Source: Hyparrhenia diplandra (Eukaryota; Streptophyta; Magnoliopsida; Poales; Poaceae). From it: a stretch of 64,000 nt of DNA. Both the position numbers and the translations under genes were made by a program. Shown here piece after piece: positions 11,572 through 23,648 of this stretch (position 1 is the first letter of the stretch; each line of letters begins with the position of its first letter). The notes beneath the pieces are model-generated. The model did no database searches. It was not told the DNA's origin and saw only the letters and a program-made list of their open reading frames with translations. The stretch lies in assembly GCA_015847255.1 (NCBI GenBank), contig JADLZK010002575.1:1-64000 (forward strand). Reading direction: 5' to 3'.

Positions 11572-12019
11572 TGCGAACACATGGTTGATTTAGGTCGCAT
11601 GTGTTTAGTTTTGTGATGTAGTGATTGTCAACAGTCAACATTCTTATTTCTATTTTCTTTTATCTCTTATGCTTGGCTATGTTCACCGCACACGTGGAGT
11701 GTGTCGAAGACGTATCTCTTGGTTCGTGTTGTACAGGTGTGGAGCTCGGAGATGGTAGCTGGACGGCGAGGTGAAGGGGCCAAGGAGGACGTGCGGGCCG
11801 ACGGACCGCTGGAGGTGAAGGACGGACGTTAGGCTTGGACCGAGGGACCGGAGCGCTGGGCGGCTAGCCATGGTGGTCGACACCGGGACATCGGCGAGTG
11901 CAAGAGGGCGTGGCGGGACCGCGGTCGTCGGGTCAAGACGGTGAGCGTGCAAGCAGAGCGGGGAGCTCGGACGACTTGGCGACTCGGGCGGTCAAGACGG
12001 CGATGACACGTGTCGAGGA

Positions 12020-12120
12020 GGTTTGGTGGTTTGCCCTCAAAACCATCGGCGCGGGTTTGGTGGTTTGGGCCTCAAAACCATCGGCGGCGGGTTTCGCGGG
12101 TTTGGGCCTCAAAACCCGGG
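12020..12120 (+). repeat. Three-unit tandem repeat in the LTR U3 region
   Basis: About 36-bp units built on ggtttggtggtttgggcctc followed by aaaaccatcggcg. The same array is in the other LTR at about 21323-21424. Its position 190-290 bp upstream of the LTR TATA box is where enhancer repeats are often found. Confidence 0.8.
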
Positions 12121-12308
12121 CGGACGTTCCGGTGGACGGAAGGACGGCACGTGGCGGCATCGGGGAGGTTGCGTGGATGCAAGGCTACCGGTGAGGAGGC
12201 GCGGTGGCCGTCGGATCGAAAAATACCCAGAGTCGACCAAAATAGCCCTAGGGTTAGTTGTTTGGCTCTTATGTATCGAAGGGCAAAATGGGGATGCAAA
12301 ATAAGGAC

Positions 12309-12316
12309 TATAAATA
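12309..12316 (+). promoter_or_regulatory. TATA box of the 5' LTR promoter
   Basis: TATAAATA in gactataaatagagag, about 740 bp from the LTR start. The equivalent box in the 3' LTR is at 21610-21617. It probably drives the element's genomic RNA. Confidence 0.7.
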
Positions 12317-13636
12317 GAGAGTGGACAGCCATCCTCCCCCTTTGCCTCTTCCAATTTCGTTTTTTATTTTTCCCAAATTTTAGGGTTCTTGTTTAGAGGT
12401 CCAAGAACAAATTTGTGAAGATTTTGTGGTGATTTTCGTTGGGGAAGGGGAGCCCCAATCCTCCCTGTCGTCTCCGACGATTTGGATCAATCTTCTTCTT
12501 CTTTGATGTGATTTTTGTTGGAGATTTTAGATCCTTGGTTGTGGTTTTCTGCGCTTGTTTTGTCTTCTGTTCTTTTGTGCAGGCCGGTGTTCTCTGATCT
12601 TCAAAGCAGGGCAGCAGCAGCTAGCAAGCAGGAGGCAGCAAGCCAGCGATTTTCAAGTACTCGGCAGCAGCTGCTGCTCTTCCTGCTGGGCGAGCGGCTC
12701 CCAGGCTCCAGGCACCAGCGACGCGCGACAGGGCAGCGCCCATTTCCAAGCCCGGTGCCCCGGATCTCCTTCCAGGCGCGCTGCTCCGAGCTGCTGCACA
12801 ACGCCACGGTCGGCATCAGCAGCTGCTCCCAGGCCACGGGCAGCAGCATCAAGGGGCCAAGGGCCGGTGTCAGGATCCGGTTCGGCAACAGCACAGCAAC
12901 GAGGATCTTCAGCAAGTTTGGGGAGCTGTGCACGGCAGCCACTGCTCCAAACCACGCCAGGCTCCTGTCTTCCTTGGAGTACGAGCACCACTGCAGCAGC
13001 TGCTTCAAGCCGACGGCATTCACCTCATCTTCAAGCACGGTTCTTTGCTTCAACAAATGAAAGGTCGAATTTTCTCTTGATCTGTGAATTGGCCATCGAG
13101 TCAATTGTTTTCCTCTTGTGCAGGTGCTAGATTGAGGTTTACTAGTGTGAAATTCCTAGCTTTAATTCTCTCATCTAGTTTGTGTTTTTCCTGCGCCCGT
13201 AGGTGTTCGATGAAATGTCTAAGTAGCTATTTCTTCTAGTTTCTTCCCGGATACTTGCTAGAATTGTTTTAGGCTCTAATCTAGTTTTTAACTTTGTTTC
13301 TAGAGCTTGTTTAGTTGTATATTTTTAGCTTCTTGAAATAGCTTTATTTTCTTGTCTTAGTTTTTATTTCTTGCTAAATAGAAAATCCCAAAAATACTTT
13401 TTTGTTCTTGACCTTTGCATTCCTATTGCATTGCTTCGAGAATTTTTGTCTAGTTACTCTCGTCACAAGTTGGCGTTGGTGATCTAGTTTCGGGAACCCG
13501 CTTCTTTTCGATAGATGTTGGGAATCTCGTTTCTTTGCTCCGATAAGGTTGGGGGTTGAGCCGATGATCCATATTTGAAAAAGAAAATCGAGGCTCCCAT
13601 TCACCCCCCCTCTGGTCGCCGTTTCGGTCCTTCAAT

Positions 13637-13649
13637 TGGTATCGGAGCC
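13637..13649 (+). other. Primer-binding site of Sirevirus-like element
   Basis: tggtatcggagcc lies 2 bp after the 5' LTR. It resembles the TGGTATCAGAGC complement of initiator-Met tRNA used by many copia elements, with one change. Confidence 0.85.
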
Positions 13650-13699
13650 GGTTAGGGATCATATCCACCTTAATCGGTCCGTGATCCGCAGAAGGCGAC

Positions 13700-15885
13700 A
13701 TGGAGAGGTTTGGTCACTATGGTGGCAAGCCTCCGGAGTTTGATGGCACAAATTATCCCTATTGGAAGATTAAAATGCAGGCACATCTTATGGGAATGGA
13801 TTGGAGAGTGTGGGAAATTGTTGAGGATGAGAACTACCAAGTGCTAGCAGCTCGAGTGGGTGAGGAACAGATAGCCCAACATAATGCCAACAACCGAGCG
13901 AGGAGTGTTTTGTTCTCTAGCCTCAAAGACACTGAGTTTGAGAGAGTTGCCACTTGTGAAACTGCACGTGAGGTGTGGAAAACACTTGAGAGCTACCACG
14001 AGGGAACCCCACAAGTCAAGGCCCGCCTATATGAGACCTACAAGAGAGAGTATAACAACCTAATCCAGCTTGATGGCGAGTCCATCGATTCTCTCTTTGC
14101 CAGGTTTCAGACGATCTGCAACAAGCTTCGGGCGAACAAGCCGTCGGAGAGGCTTGATGAGCACGAGAAGGCGATGAGGCTCTTGTACGCTTTGGATCGG
14201 AAGGTGTGGGACGTGAAGGTGTTCGCGATCATGGAGTCTCGCCAACTACGACACCCTCACGCCCGACGAGCTCTACAGCAAGCTCAAGTCTTCCGAGATC
14301 GAGGCCCGTGATCCAGCGGCTCAAGAACCCATTCGCGCCAAACGTTGCACTCGCCTCGGTAAGGGCAGTTCAAGTTCTTCCTCGCTAACCCTTCACGGAC
14401 CGTTCGCCTTGTCTTCTTTGGTGTGCGTGGACAGAGGAGCAGGATGGAGTGCCCGGGGACGACGAGTTGGCTCTCGTCATCGGCCGATTCTCGCGGTTCC
14501 ACAACAACCGCTTGAACTGGTCGGCGTGGCGGTGCTCCCAAGGGCGGATGCTTCGAGTGCGGCGATCCGGACCACTTCATCGCCGCGTGCCCCAAGAAGA
14601 ACAAGGACAAAAACTCCGGCGAGAAGTACTACTCCAGCAAGTACGACTCCGACAAGCGCAAGGACAAGCGCGAGTACACCTCCAGCAAGTACAAGTCCAA
14701 GAAGGGATTCGACAAGGAGGCGATCAAGAAGAAGTACCTCAAGCGTGCCAAGGAGCAAAAGCACGCCTTCCTTGCTTCCCTCAGCGACCTCGACAACGAC
14801 TCTTCGGACGGGCAATCTTCCTCAAGCGATGAGGAGCCCGAGCGCAAGATCGAGGACAAGCTGAATGGACTTTGCTTCTTCGCCGACTCCAAGCCCGGGG
14901 GCTTCTGCACCATGGCCCTCGATGGAGCGGTGACCGACAGTGCCAAGCCACACGGCAACGACTCTTCTTCCCCTTCCTCCGAGGTATCTCCTTCAATCGA
15001 ATCTCTTTCTGATGAGGTTGAATCTTTGGGCGAGGCGCTTGTTTGTCAAGAGAAGTTGCTTAAGCGTGCTGCTAGGGAGAGAAAGGAGTACAAGGAGAAG
15101 TGGGAGATGGCTGTGACTGAGATAGAGTTGCTTAGGAAGCCTGTCGATGTCTCTGATGAGACGGAGTGTGATGCTTGTGCTATGCATATGTCTAATATCA
15201 TGTCTTTGCAGTCCAAGTATTCTGCTTTGCTAGATGAGCATGCTGATCTGAAGGCTAGGCCTATGTTGTTAAGTGCGTGCAAGTCATGTCCCGGGCTTGT
15301 AACTGAGCTGGCGAGAAGGCCGCCAAGCTTGTCGTGCTTGAGAAGGCCAGCCGAGATAGCACCGCGGCTTTGAAATGTGCTAAGTGTGAAGCTTTGGAGT
15401 TGGAGCTCATGTCTTGTAGGCATGACAAGGGGAGAGTTGAAGAGGAAATCACATATCTTCGCTCTGTCCTGAGTTGGGTGTCTAGTGGAGAGCCTCAGCT
15501 TGGCATGATGATGAGTCATTCAAGAGGGGGACCCGACACATCGGGATTAGGCTTTGCTATAGGTGGGAAGGGTGAAGTCATCTATGGTAAGGTTGGTCAA
15601 GGTAGTGGTTTGAGCTCGAGTGAGAAACCAACCAACATTCCTAAACTAACCAAGACCACCCCACCTAAGCCTACCGAACCCATTGTGCAAAATGGCATTC
15701 TCCAAGAGCCCACCAAGACTCCACCTCCCAAACAAGTGTGGCTTCCCAAACCGAACCACCTCAAGAACCCACTTGACACTTTGCCTAGGATCTCTGAGGA
15801 AACCCTTCCTAAGGCCAAGACCACAACAAGAGTGAACCATCCACCTAAGAGAGTGAACCAACCACCACCCAAGAGAGAGAGGTGA
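13700..15885 (+). pseudogene. Sirevirus gag, broken by frameshifts
   Basis: The start ATG is at 13700, 50 bp after the primer-binding site. The first 180 residues carry the copia gag (UBN2/retrotran_gag) fold signature, with FDGTNYPYWKIKMQAHL near the start and a W/L-rich helix region. A frame change occurs near 14238. A zinc knuckle CFECGDPDHFIAAC lies at 14549-14590 in another frame. A Lys/Ser-rich segment, then a long predicted coiled-coil (14880-15480) with CDACAMH and CKSCPGL motifs follow, ending in a Pro/Lys-rich tail. This long C-terminal extension is characteristic of Sireviruses. At least three frameshifts are visible. Confidence 0.85.
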
Positions 15886-18800
15886 GGTATCACCGTGAGT
15901 ATTGCCGAGAGAGAGGGTCACTTGGTTGAGTTTTGCTTTAGGAGGAAGAGGGATGCTAGGCGCCGAGTGGAGTTTGAGAACCGTGACATGTATCACCCAC
16001 CGCTTGGCATGTATGAGAGGGGTGTGCAGTCGGTTCGAGGAGGCGTTTGCTAGGCCTGAAGGTAGGGAGGCCTCAGAGGTTTGGGCCACAGTTTGTGAGA
16101 CCGTTTGGTGGTCGTGCTCTCGCGAAAGTGGATGTGGATCCTCGCTTTGGGAGTTTTGAGGTTGAGAAGAGGAGTGCACCACGCTTTGCTATGCGTGGTG
16201 AGAAGTTTGTAAGATGGGGCGTGGGATGTTTGTTGTGCCTAATGCATATTTGGGGCAAGATGGTCAACACCGGTACTCTTCCAAGTTTACTAACCCCGGT
16301 GTTGTGCCATTTGCTCATCCCATGTTCTATTGTTGATGCAGTGGAAGGCCGGAGGACATGTGGCTCATTGACTCGGTTGTTCTCGACACATGACCGGAAA
16401 CTCGTGGTTCTCCAGCCTCACCCCCATGAAGACAAGAGAGTACATCACTTTCGGGGGACAAAGAACAGAGGGAAGATTCTTTCACGAGGATCAATCAGGA
16501 TCAATGACCACTTTGTGCTCAAGGATGTGGCGCTCGTCTCCAACCTGCACTTCAATCTCCTGTCTGTTTCTCAGCTCATGGCAGACGGGTATGAGGTACG
16601 TTTCAAGGTTGGATGTTCTCGAGTTTTGGACTCTCGTGGTGATCTTATTTGCTGGATTGTGCCTTTTGGGCAAGTCTTTCGAGCTGATTTCTCTCGTGGC
16701 TTTGGCACCTCTTGTTGCTTGTTGGCCGGGTCCTCCTCGATTTGTGGAAGTGGCATAGGAGACTAGGTCACTTGAGCTTCGATCTCCTTGCGAGGTTAAG
16801 TTCAATGGATCTCGATCCGAGGATTGCCTAAGCTCAAATTTGAGAAGGATTTGGTTTGCCATCCTTGTCGCCACGGGAAGATGGTACCGCTTCCCACCAC
16901 CCGATTGACTCGGATCATGACCTCTAGACCCAGGAGAGATCCTTCACATGGACACGTTGGTCCATCTCGGGTGAGGTCAGTGGGTGGGAAGTGGTATTGT
17001 CTATTGATCGTTGACGATTTTTTCGAGATACTCTTGGGTCTTTTTCATGGAGGGCAAGGATGAGGCTTTTGGTTTTGCTCGTGATTTGATTTTTGAGACT
17101 AAGGACTGAGTTGACAGATACTGACCCATTCGAGCGATTCGCAAAGTGACAATGGCACAGAATTCAAAAACTCTCGGTTCGAGTCTCTTTGCACTAACTT
17201 GGGTGTCGAGCACCAGTTCTCTAGTCCTTATGTTCCATGAGCAAAAACGGGATTGTTGAGCGGAAGAACCGGACGCTTGTGGAGATGGCAAGGACCATGC
17301 TCGATGAACACAAGACTCGAGGAAGTATTGGGCGGAGGCAATCAACACCGCATGCCATGTCTCCAACCGCATTTTTCCTCCGTGCTTTCACCAAGAAGAC
17401 ATCATATGAGTTGCGGTTTGGGAGACCTGCCCAAGGTGAGTCACTTCCGTGTGTTTGGATGCAGGTGCTTCATTCTTAAGCAAGGTAACCTTGACAAATT
17501 CGAGTCTCGACCGTTGATGGTATCTTTCTTGGTTATGTATGCCTTGCACTCACACGCCTACTGAGGTTCTCAACCTTGAGACTAACCGCGTTGTAGAGAC
17601 GTGTGAGGTAACTTTCGATGAAACTGCACCTTGTTCCTCTTCTGTGTTTGAGTGTGCAGGAAAAGAAGAGATGGAGCAGAGCATCTTTGTGGAGGAGGAG
17701 CAGGAAGATGTTGGCTGGGGGTGATCCCGGCGACTCCACCGCTTGCCCCGGGCCGACCCGCGGCGACGACGATCGCCACGGACCCACCCTACTACCACTA
17801 CTTCGGGGTCCCGTGGGAGCAGCTCTCCTCAAAGACGAGACGACTGCACCGAGGAGATTCCCGCTCGGTCGAGGGGAGGCGACATCTTCGCAAGACGGCG
17901 CCTCAGCACATTCAGCGTCGCCACCCCCAGGAGACCATGATTGGAGGACTCAATCAAAGGGTAACTCGTTCCAAATCCTATGCCATGTGTCATTTTGCTC
18001 ATTCTGCGTTCGTTTCCACTCTTGAGCCCAAAGATGTTGACACAGCTTTATCTGATTCGGATTGGGTCAATGCCATGCATGAAGAGTTGCGAGAACTTTG
18101 AGAGAAACCAAGTCTGGTTTTAGTGCCACCCTCGCGAAAGTGTCATCCCATAGGAACCAAGTGGGTGTTTAAGAACAAACAGAGTGAGGATGGGGTGGTT
18201 GTGAGAAACAAAGCCGATTAGTTGCCCGGGGGGTTTTGTCGAAAGAGGGAATAGACTATGAGGAAACCTTTGCTCCCCGTAGCTCGCATAGAAGCCATTA
18301 GGATTTTGCTTGCTTTTTGCAGCCTCAAAGGGTTTTAAGCTATACCAGATGGATGTCAAAAGTGCCTTCCTAAATGGGTTCATTGAGGAGGAGGTGTATG
18401 TGAGGCAACCTCCAGGGTTTGTGAATCCCAAACGACCAGACTATGTGTACAAGTTGCACAAAGCCCTATACGGTTTGAAACAAGCCCCGGAGCGTGGTAT
18501 GAGAGGTTGAAAGCTTTTCTCTTAGGTAAGGGGTTTGTGATGGGGACCGTAGACAAGACCCTGTTTCTGCTTAGAAAAGGCAATGACATCCTTCTCGTTC
18601 AGATATATGTGGATGATATCATCTTTGGTGGCTCTTCCCATGTTTTGGTGTCTAGTTTTGCAGAGATGATGAGCAGGGAATTTGAGATGAGCATGATGGG
18701 CGAGTTGACCTACTTCCTTGGACTCCAAATCAAGCAAACCAAGGGCCGGGATCTTCGCACACCGGGGCAAGTACACGAAGGACATGATCCGCAAGTTTCG

Positions 18801-19580
18801 CATGGGTGAGGCCAAGCCTCTTTTCGACGCCCATGTCGCGGCGGCAACCCGAGACGAGGACAAGGATGGAGAAGCCGTGGACCAAAGGGGAGTCTGAAGC
18901 ATGATCGGTTATTTCAGCTGTACGGCGGCGACGCGCCCGACATCCAGTTGTTGTGTGCCTCACAAGACGGTTTCAGTCTTCGCCCGCGCACCTCTCACTT
19001 TCAGGTCGCTGTGAAGAGGATCTTGTGTACTTGCGATTTACCCCCGACTTTGGCCTATGGTACTCGGCTTCCCTCCACCCCTCCCGGGTTGGTTGGTTAT
19101 TCTCGATTCGATTATCCGGTGATCGTATGCATAGAAAGTCCACTTCCGGTACTTGTCGGTTTTCTTGGTACTTCTCTTGTGTCTTGGTCCTCTCGTGTAA
19201 GCCCCGTGTCGCCGACCAACGGTTGAGGCGGAGTATGTAGCTGCTGCCGCTTGTTGTTCCCAGTTGTTGTGGATGGTTGCCACTTTGAGAGACTTTGGCT
19301 TGAGCTATTCTCGTGTACCTTTGTTGTGTGATAGCATGGGAGCTGTGAGTGTTGCTAAAAACCCAGTCCTGCACTCCCAAACCAAACACATAGAGGTGAG
19401 GTACCACTTTCTGAGAGATCACCAGGAGAAAGGGGACATAGATGTTCAAGACGTGTACACGAGCAACAGACATGGACATTTTCACAAAACCACTAGACCA
19501 AGTCCGTTTTACTCAGCTTCGTGGGGAGTTGGGTGTTTGCTACCCCTTTTGAGGGGAAGCTTTGTATTTGATGTACAGTT
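15886..19580 (+). pseudogene. Sirevirus pol (protease, integrase, RT, RNase H), broken by many indels
   Basis: Domains in order: a second, degenerate CCHC region (about 15890-15945); the protease active-site region at about 16367-16400, where a missing G shifts the frame inside DSG; a GAG_pre-integrase HHCC segment at 16745-16880; integrase core with the SDNGTEF aspartate near 17145 and a later VERKN glutamate near 17260; RVT_2 reverse transcriptase with MDVKSAFLNG (about 18350) and YVDD (about 18610); RNase H with KHIEVRYHFLRD near 19385. Each domain sits in a different frame from its neighbours because of one-base gains or losses, many in homopolymers. Confidence 0.88.
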
Positions 19581-20875
19581 GTAGTTCTTAGTTTTGTTTT
19601 TGCACTTTTGTATCATACTTGCATATCATGAGCTTCACTTTTATATTGACTTGAATGAGGTTGTGCTCTTAGTAGTATCAATATGTCAGTGCCTCTAGCT
19701 TTAGCTCTTTTTAATCATGTGATGTATTCTATGAGCTGAGCAATCTTTTTGACATGTGAACTTGACTAATGAATGATGAAATCAAATTTTTGGTTCACCC
19801 TTGAGCTAGCTTCTCTCATGAGTAGGATGTTGAGAGACCCTTTGAGCTTTTATGTATATTCTTGGTGGCTATGTCTCATGCCTTGATTCATTCACTTGCT
19901 TAGATTTTCTTGATAATACCTTGCTAAAAACTTGAAATCTAAGTGAAGTGATGAAAAAGATCGAGTGGGTCCATTTTTTGCCACACTTTGAAGTTTGAGA
20001 CTGCTTTCACTTGCACTCTTGAATGAACTTGGACTTCATTGTGTTTGACCCGGACCATTGTCTTAAGCTAATCATTGCTCACGCATAGGCTTGACATGGT
20101 TGATTAGTAAGGCAAGGCAAATGTGGATAACCACTGCATGCTCCTTTATACCTTGTGAACCATTTGCAACTCGAAATAAAAATGAAAATCACAAGTGTAT
20201 GGAAAGGTGTCTAGCATGATGTTTGAACGCCGCTTGGGGTAGTTCACCCAGTTTACATGTTTAATCACTTAGTTGATCTCCTACCTACTTGTGCTAGGTG
20301 CTATGTTTAATGGTGAACCTCATCTTTTGCAAAATGTTTAAAATTTGCTCAAATGCTAAGTGTCATATTTCATATCACTCGATTAGCTTGAGCTCTTGCT
20401 AGCACTTGTACTTTGTTGCCATGGTACCATTTTGAGCACTCTCTCATTCAGGTTGAATATAATCTTGAAGCTTTGCATTTGTATCATATTGCATTTCATA
20501 GGTTGATTAGTGCATTTGCCAACAAGGGGGGAGAAAGTTTCAAAGACAAGAATCGCATTTGTCCGGGGAGTAGCACTTTGAGCTAGATGTGTAGAGCCTT
20601 TGCCTCTGTCTTGAGGGTCTAGCCGCTTGTGTGTGAAAGTAATTGGTTTGGAGGCGTGCTAGTGGTGTTGAGCCCTGTTTCTACCTCTTCTTGAGGACTA
20701 GCGTGTCTTAGCTTGGTTGTGTCGAGCCTTTTGCCCATATCTTTGGGAACCAAGTTTTTGCTCCATGTTTGCTATCCAGTGAGGTTGTCTTAGCTTTTGT
20801 TCACCTGGATGTGCTTTTCTCCTATCTTATTCGTCTTTGTGTTGAATGTTGACAATGCACTCATCAGGGGGAGAT
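19581..20875 (+). other. 3' non-coding region and polypurine tract of Sirevirus-like element
   Basis: About 1.3 kb without coding signal between the end of pol and the 3' LTR. It ends in the purine-rich tract aggggga just before the LTR. A long region here is usual for Sireviruses. Confidence 0.75.
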
Positions 20876-22928
20876 TGCGAACACATGGTTGATTTAGGTC
20901 GCATGTGTTTAGTTTTGTGATGTAGTGATTGTCAACAGTCCAACATTCTTATTTCTATTTTCTTTTATCTCTTATGCTTGGCTATGTTCACCGCACACGT
21001 GGAGTGTGTCGAAGACGTATCTCTTGGTTCGTGTTGTGCGGGTGTGGAGCTCGGAGATGGTAGCCGACGGCGAGGTGAAGGGGCCAAGGAGGACGTGCGG
21101 GCCGACGGACCGCGGAGGTGAAGGACGGACGTTAGGCTTGGACCGAGGGACCGGAGCGCCGGGCGGCTAGCCATGGTGGTCGACACTGGGACATCGACGA
21201 GTGCAAGAGGACGTGGCGGGACCGTGTCGATCGGGTCAAGACGGTGAGCGTGCAAGCGAGCGGGGGAGCTCGGACGACTTGGCGACTCGGGCGGTCAAGA
21301 CGGCGATGACACGTGTCGAGGAGGTTTGGTGGTTTGCCCTCAAAAACCATCGGCGCTGGTTTGGTGGTTTGGGCCTCAAAACCATCGGCGGGGGGTTTCG
21401 CGGGTTTGGGCCTCAAAACCGGGCGGACGTTCCGGTGGACGGAAGGACGGCACGCGGGCGGCATCGGGGGAGGTTGCGTGGATGCAAGGCTACCGTGAGG
21501 AGGCGGTGGCCATCGGATCGAAAAATACCCGAGTCGACCAAAATAGCCCTAGGGTTAGTTGTTTGGCTCTTATGTATCGAAGGGCAAAATGGGGATGCAA
21601 AATAAGGACTATAAATAGAGAGTGGACAGCCATCCTCCCCTTTGCCTCTTCCAATTTCGTTTTTATTTTCCCAAATTTTAGGTTCTTGTTTAGAGGTCCA
21701 AGAACAAATTTGTGAAGATTTTGTGGTGATTTTCGTTGGGGAAGGGAGCCCCAATCCTCCCTGTCGTCTCCGACGATTTGGATCAATCTTCTTCTTCTTT
21801 GATGTGATTTTTGTTGGAGATTTTAGATCCTTGGTTGTGGTTTTCTGCGCTTGTTTTGTCTTCTGTTCTTTTGTGCAGGCCGGTGTTCTCTGATCTTCAA
21901 AGCAGGGCAGCAGCAGCTAGCAAGCAGGAGGCAGCAAGCCAGCGATTTTCAAGTACTCGGCAGCAGCTGCTGCTCTTCCTGCTGGGCGAGCGGCTCCCAG
22001 GCTCCAGGCACCAGCGACGCGCGACAGGGCAGCGCCCATTTCCAAGCCCGGTGCCCCGGATCTCCTTCCAGGCGCGCTGCTCCGAGCTGCTGCACAACGC
22101 CACGGTCGGCATCAGCAGCTGCTCCCAGGCCACGGGCAGCAGCATCAAGGGGCCAAGGGCCGGTGTCAGGATCCGGTTCGGCAACAGCACAGCAACGAGG
22201 ATCTTCAGCAAGTTTGGGGAGCTGTGCACGGCAGCCACTGCTCCAAACCACGCCAGGCTCCTGTCTTCCTTGGAGTACGAGCACCACTGCAGCAGCTGCT
22301 TCAAGCCGACGGCATTCACCTCATCTTCAAGCACGGTTCTTTGCTTCAACAAATGAAAGGTCGAATTTTCTCTTGATCTGTGAATTGGCCATCGAGTCAA
22401 TTGTTTTCCTCTTGTGCAGGTGCTAGATTGAGGTTTACTAGTGTGAAATTCCTAGCTTTAATTCTCTCATCTAGTTTGTGTTTTTCCTGCGCCCCGTAGG
22501 TGTTCGATGAAATGTCTAAGTAGCTATTTCTTCTAGTTTCTTCCCGGATACTTGCTAGAATTGTTTTAGGCTCTAATCTAGTTTTTAACTTTGTTTCTAG
22601 AGCTTGTTTAGTTGTATATTTTTAGCTTCTTGAAATAGCTTTATTTTCTTGTCTTAGTTTTTATTTCTTGCTAAATAGAAAATCCCAAAAATACTTTTGT
22701 TCTTGACCTTTGCATTCCTATTGCATTGCTTCGAGAATTTTTGTCTAGTTACTCTCGTCACAAGTTGGCGTTGGTGATCTAGTTTGGGAACCCGCTTCTT
22801 TTCGATAGATGTTGGGAATCTCGTTTCTTTGCTCCGATAAGGTTGGGGGTTGAGCCGATGATCCATATTTGAAAAAGAAAATCGAGGCTCCCATTCACCC
22901 CCCCTCTGGTCGCCGTTTCGGTCCTTCA
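20876..22928 (+). repeat. 3' LTR of Sirevirus-like element (2053 bp)
   Basis: Starts TGCGAACACATGG directly after the polypurine tract and ends GGTCCTTCA, followed by the TSD TCAAG. The TATA box is at 21610-21617. Confidence 0.95.
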
Positions 22929-22933
22929 TCAAG
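22929..22933. repeat. TSD (TCAAG), right copy
   Basis: Matches 11567-11571. Confidence 0.95.
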
Positions 22934-23316
22934 TTCCGGAAGGTAACGAGGTGTGATTGAGGCTCTCAAAACAGAAGCTAGCAGCTATATCATATATGTA
23001 AATTAGATGCTATGTGCGGAATTATAGATTATTCATTCAGCCACCTACCTAGTACATTTCATATTGTAATGCTTCACGGCCATGACCCAATGCCTTCCTG
23101 AGTATATATGGGTGTGCCTGCCTTCAGCTTTATAATTATGTGTTTGTTGCATTCAACCACCATTGATGTTTTATCAAGGTTAACTTCAGGTCAGTAGAAG
23201 TCCTTATATTATATTTCAGCTTTGACAGCAATTCAAAATTAGTAAAGTAATATATCGATCTATACATCTAATTACTCAAAAGCAGCATGAAAAATAATCC
23301 CACTTTCTTTAACTTT
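22934..23316. other. Non-coding stretch with a displaced TATA-like element
   Basis: This is the continuation of the DNA left of the Sirevirus insertion. Apart from TATATCATATATG at 22985-22997, probably the promoter of the split locus at 11413, I see no feature. Confidence 0.45.
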
Positions 23317-23330
23317 AAATACAATAAGGG

Positions 23331-23637
23331 TGGTCAAGGGGCTCACGGCGCAATGGCAAAGACCATTGGTTGGGGGGGCTCCCACCCAGGGTTCAAATTC
23401 TGAGTGCGACAAATTATCCTGGAATTATATCAGGATTTTCCGGCGCTATGCATTAAGTGGTAGGCGACGTCCCCGTCGAGAGCGAGGCGTCTGTGGTAAC
23501 TTCATGAACTTCAAGATTTGCGGTGCGCAGTCCTTCGAAAGTACTCATAGGGGCAAGGTTTGTGTACGTCTGTTCATAGGAGTGAGTGTGCATGTGTGTT
23601 GAGCGTTTGCGTTGTACTGTGTAATCTCAAAAAAAAA
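23331..23637 (+). mobile_element. tRNA-derived SINE
   Basis: About 300 bp with an A-box-like atggcaaagacc at 23353-23364 and a B-box gggttcaaattc at 23389-23400, the internal RNA polymerase III promoter of tRNA-related SINEs. It ends in gtaatctc plus a nine-A tail at 23629-23637. Flanks are a 14-bp TSD with one mismatch: aaatacaataaggg at 23317-23330 and aaatacaacaaggg at 23635-23648. The open frame inside it is not a gene. It belongs to a grass SINE type whose body and TACTGTGTAATCTC end I recognise, but I do not assign a family name. Confidence 0.87.
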
Positions 23638-23648
23638 TACAACAAGGG

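Larger units (their letters stand above)
11572..13634 (+). repeat. 5' LTR of Sirevirus-like element (2063 bp)
   Basis: Starts TGCGAACACATGG and ends GGTCCTTCA. Compared with the 3' LTR it differs by small indels and scattered substitutions mainly in the GC-rich first 850 bp. The stretch 12515-13130 encodes identical peptides in several frames in both LTRs, so it is essentially identical. Open frames of 181 and 191 codons here are LTR sequence, not likely genes. Confidence 0.95.
11572..22928 (+). mobile_element. Sirevirus-like Ty1/copia LTR retrotransposon, 11.4 kb
   Basis: A structurally complete insertion: 2.06-kb LTRs beginning TG and ending CA, a 5-bp TSD, a primer-binding site, gag, protease, integrase, reverse transcriptase, RNase H in copia order, a 1.3-kb 3' non-coding region, and a polypurine tract. 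The long gag C-terminus (Ser/Lys-rich, then coiled-coil with CxxCxxH-like pairs), second zinc-finger region and long LTRs fit the Sirevirus/Maximus lineage. The coding region is broken by many one- or two-base indels, so it is not autonomous as sequenced. LTR similarity is very high, suggesting a young insertion. Confidence 0.95.

Noticed and set aside
12515..13130. 181- and 191-codon frames as genes
   Set aside because: They lie wholly inside LTRs and recur in both LTRs. Kept only as a question under findings.
23330..23602. 90-codon frame
   Set aside because: Lies inside the SINE body.
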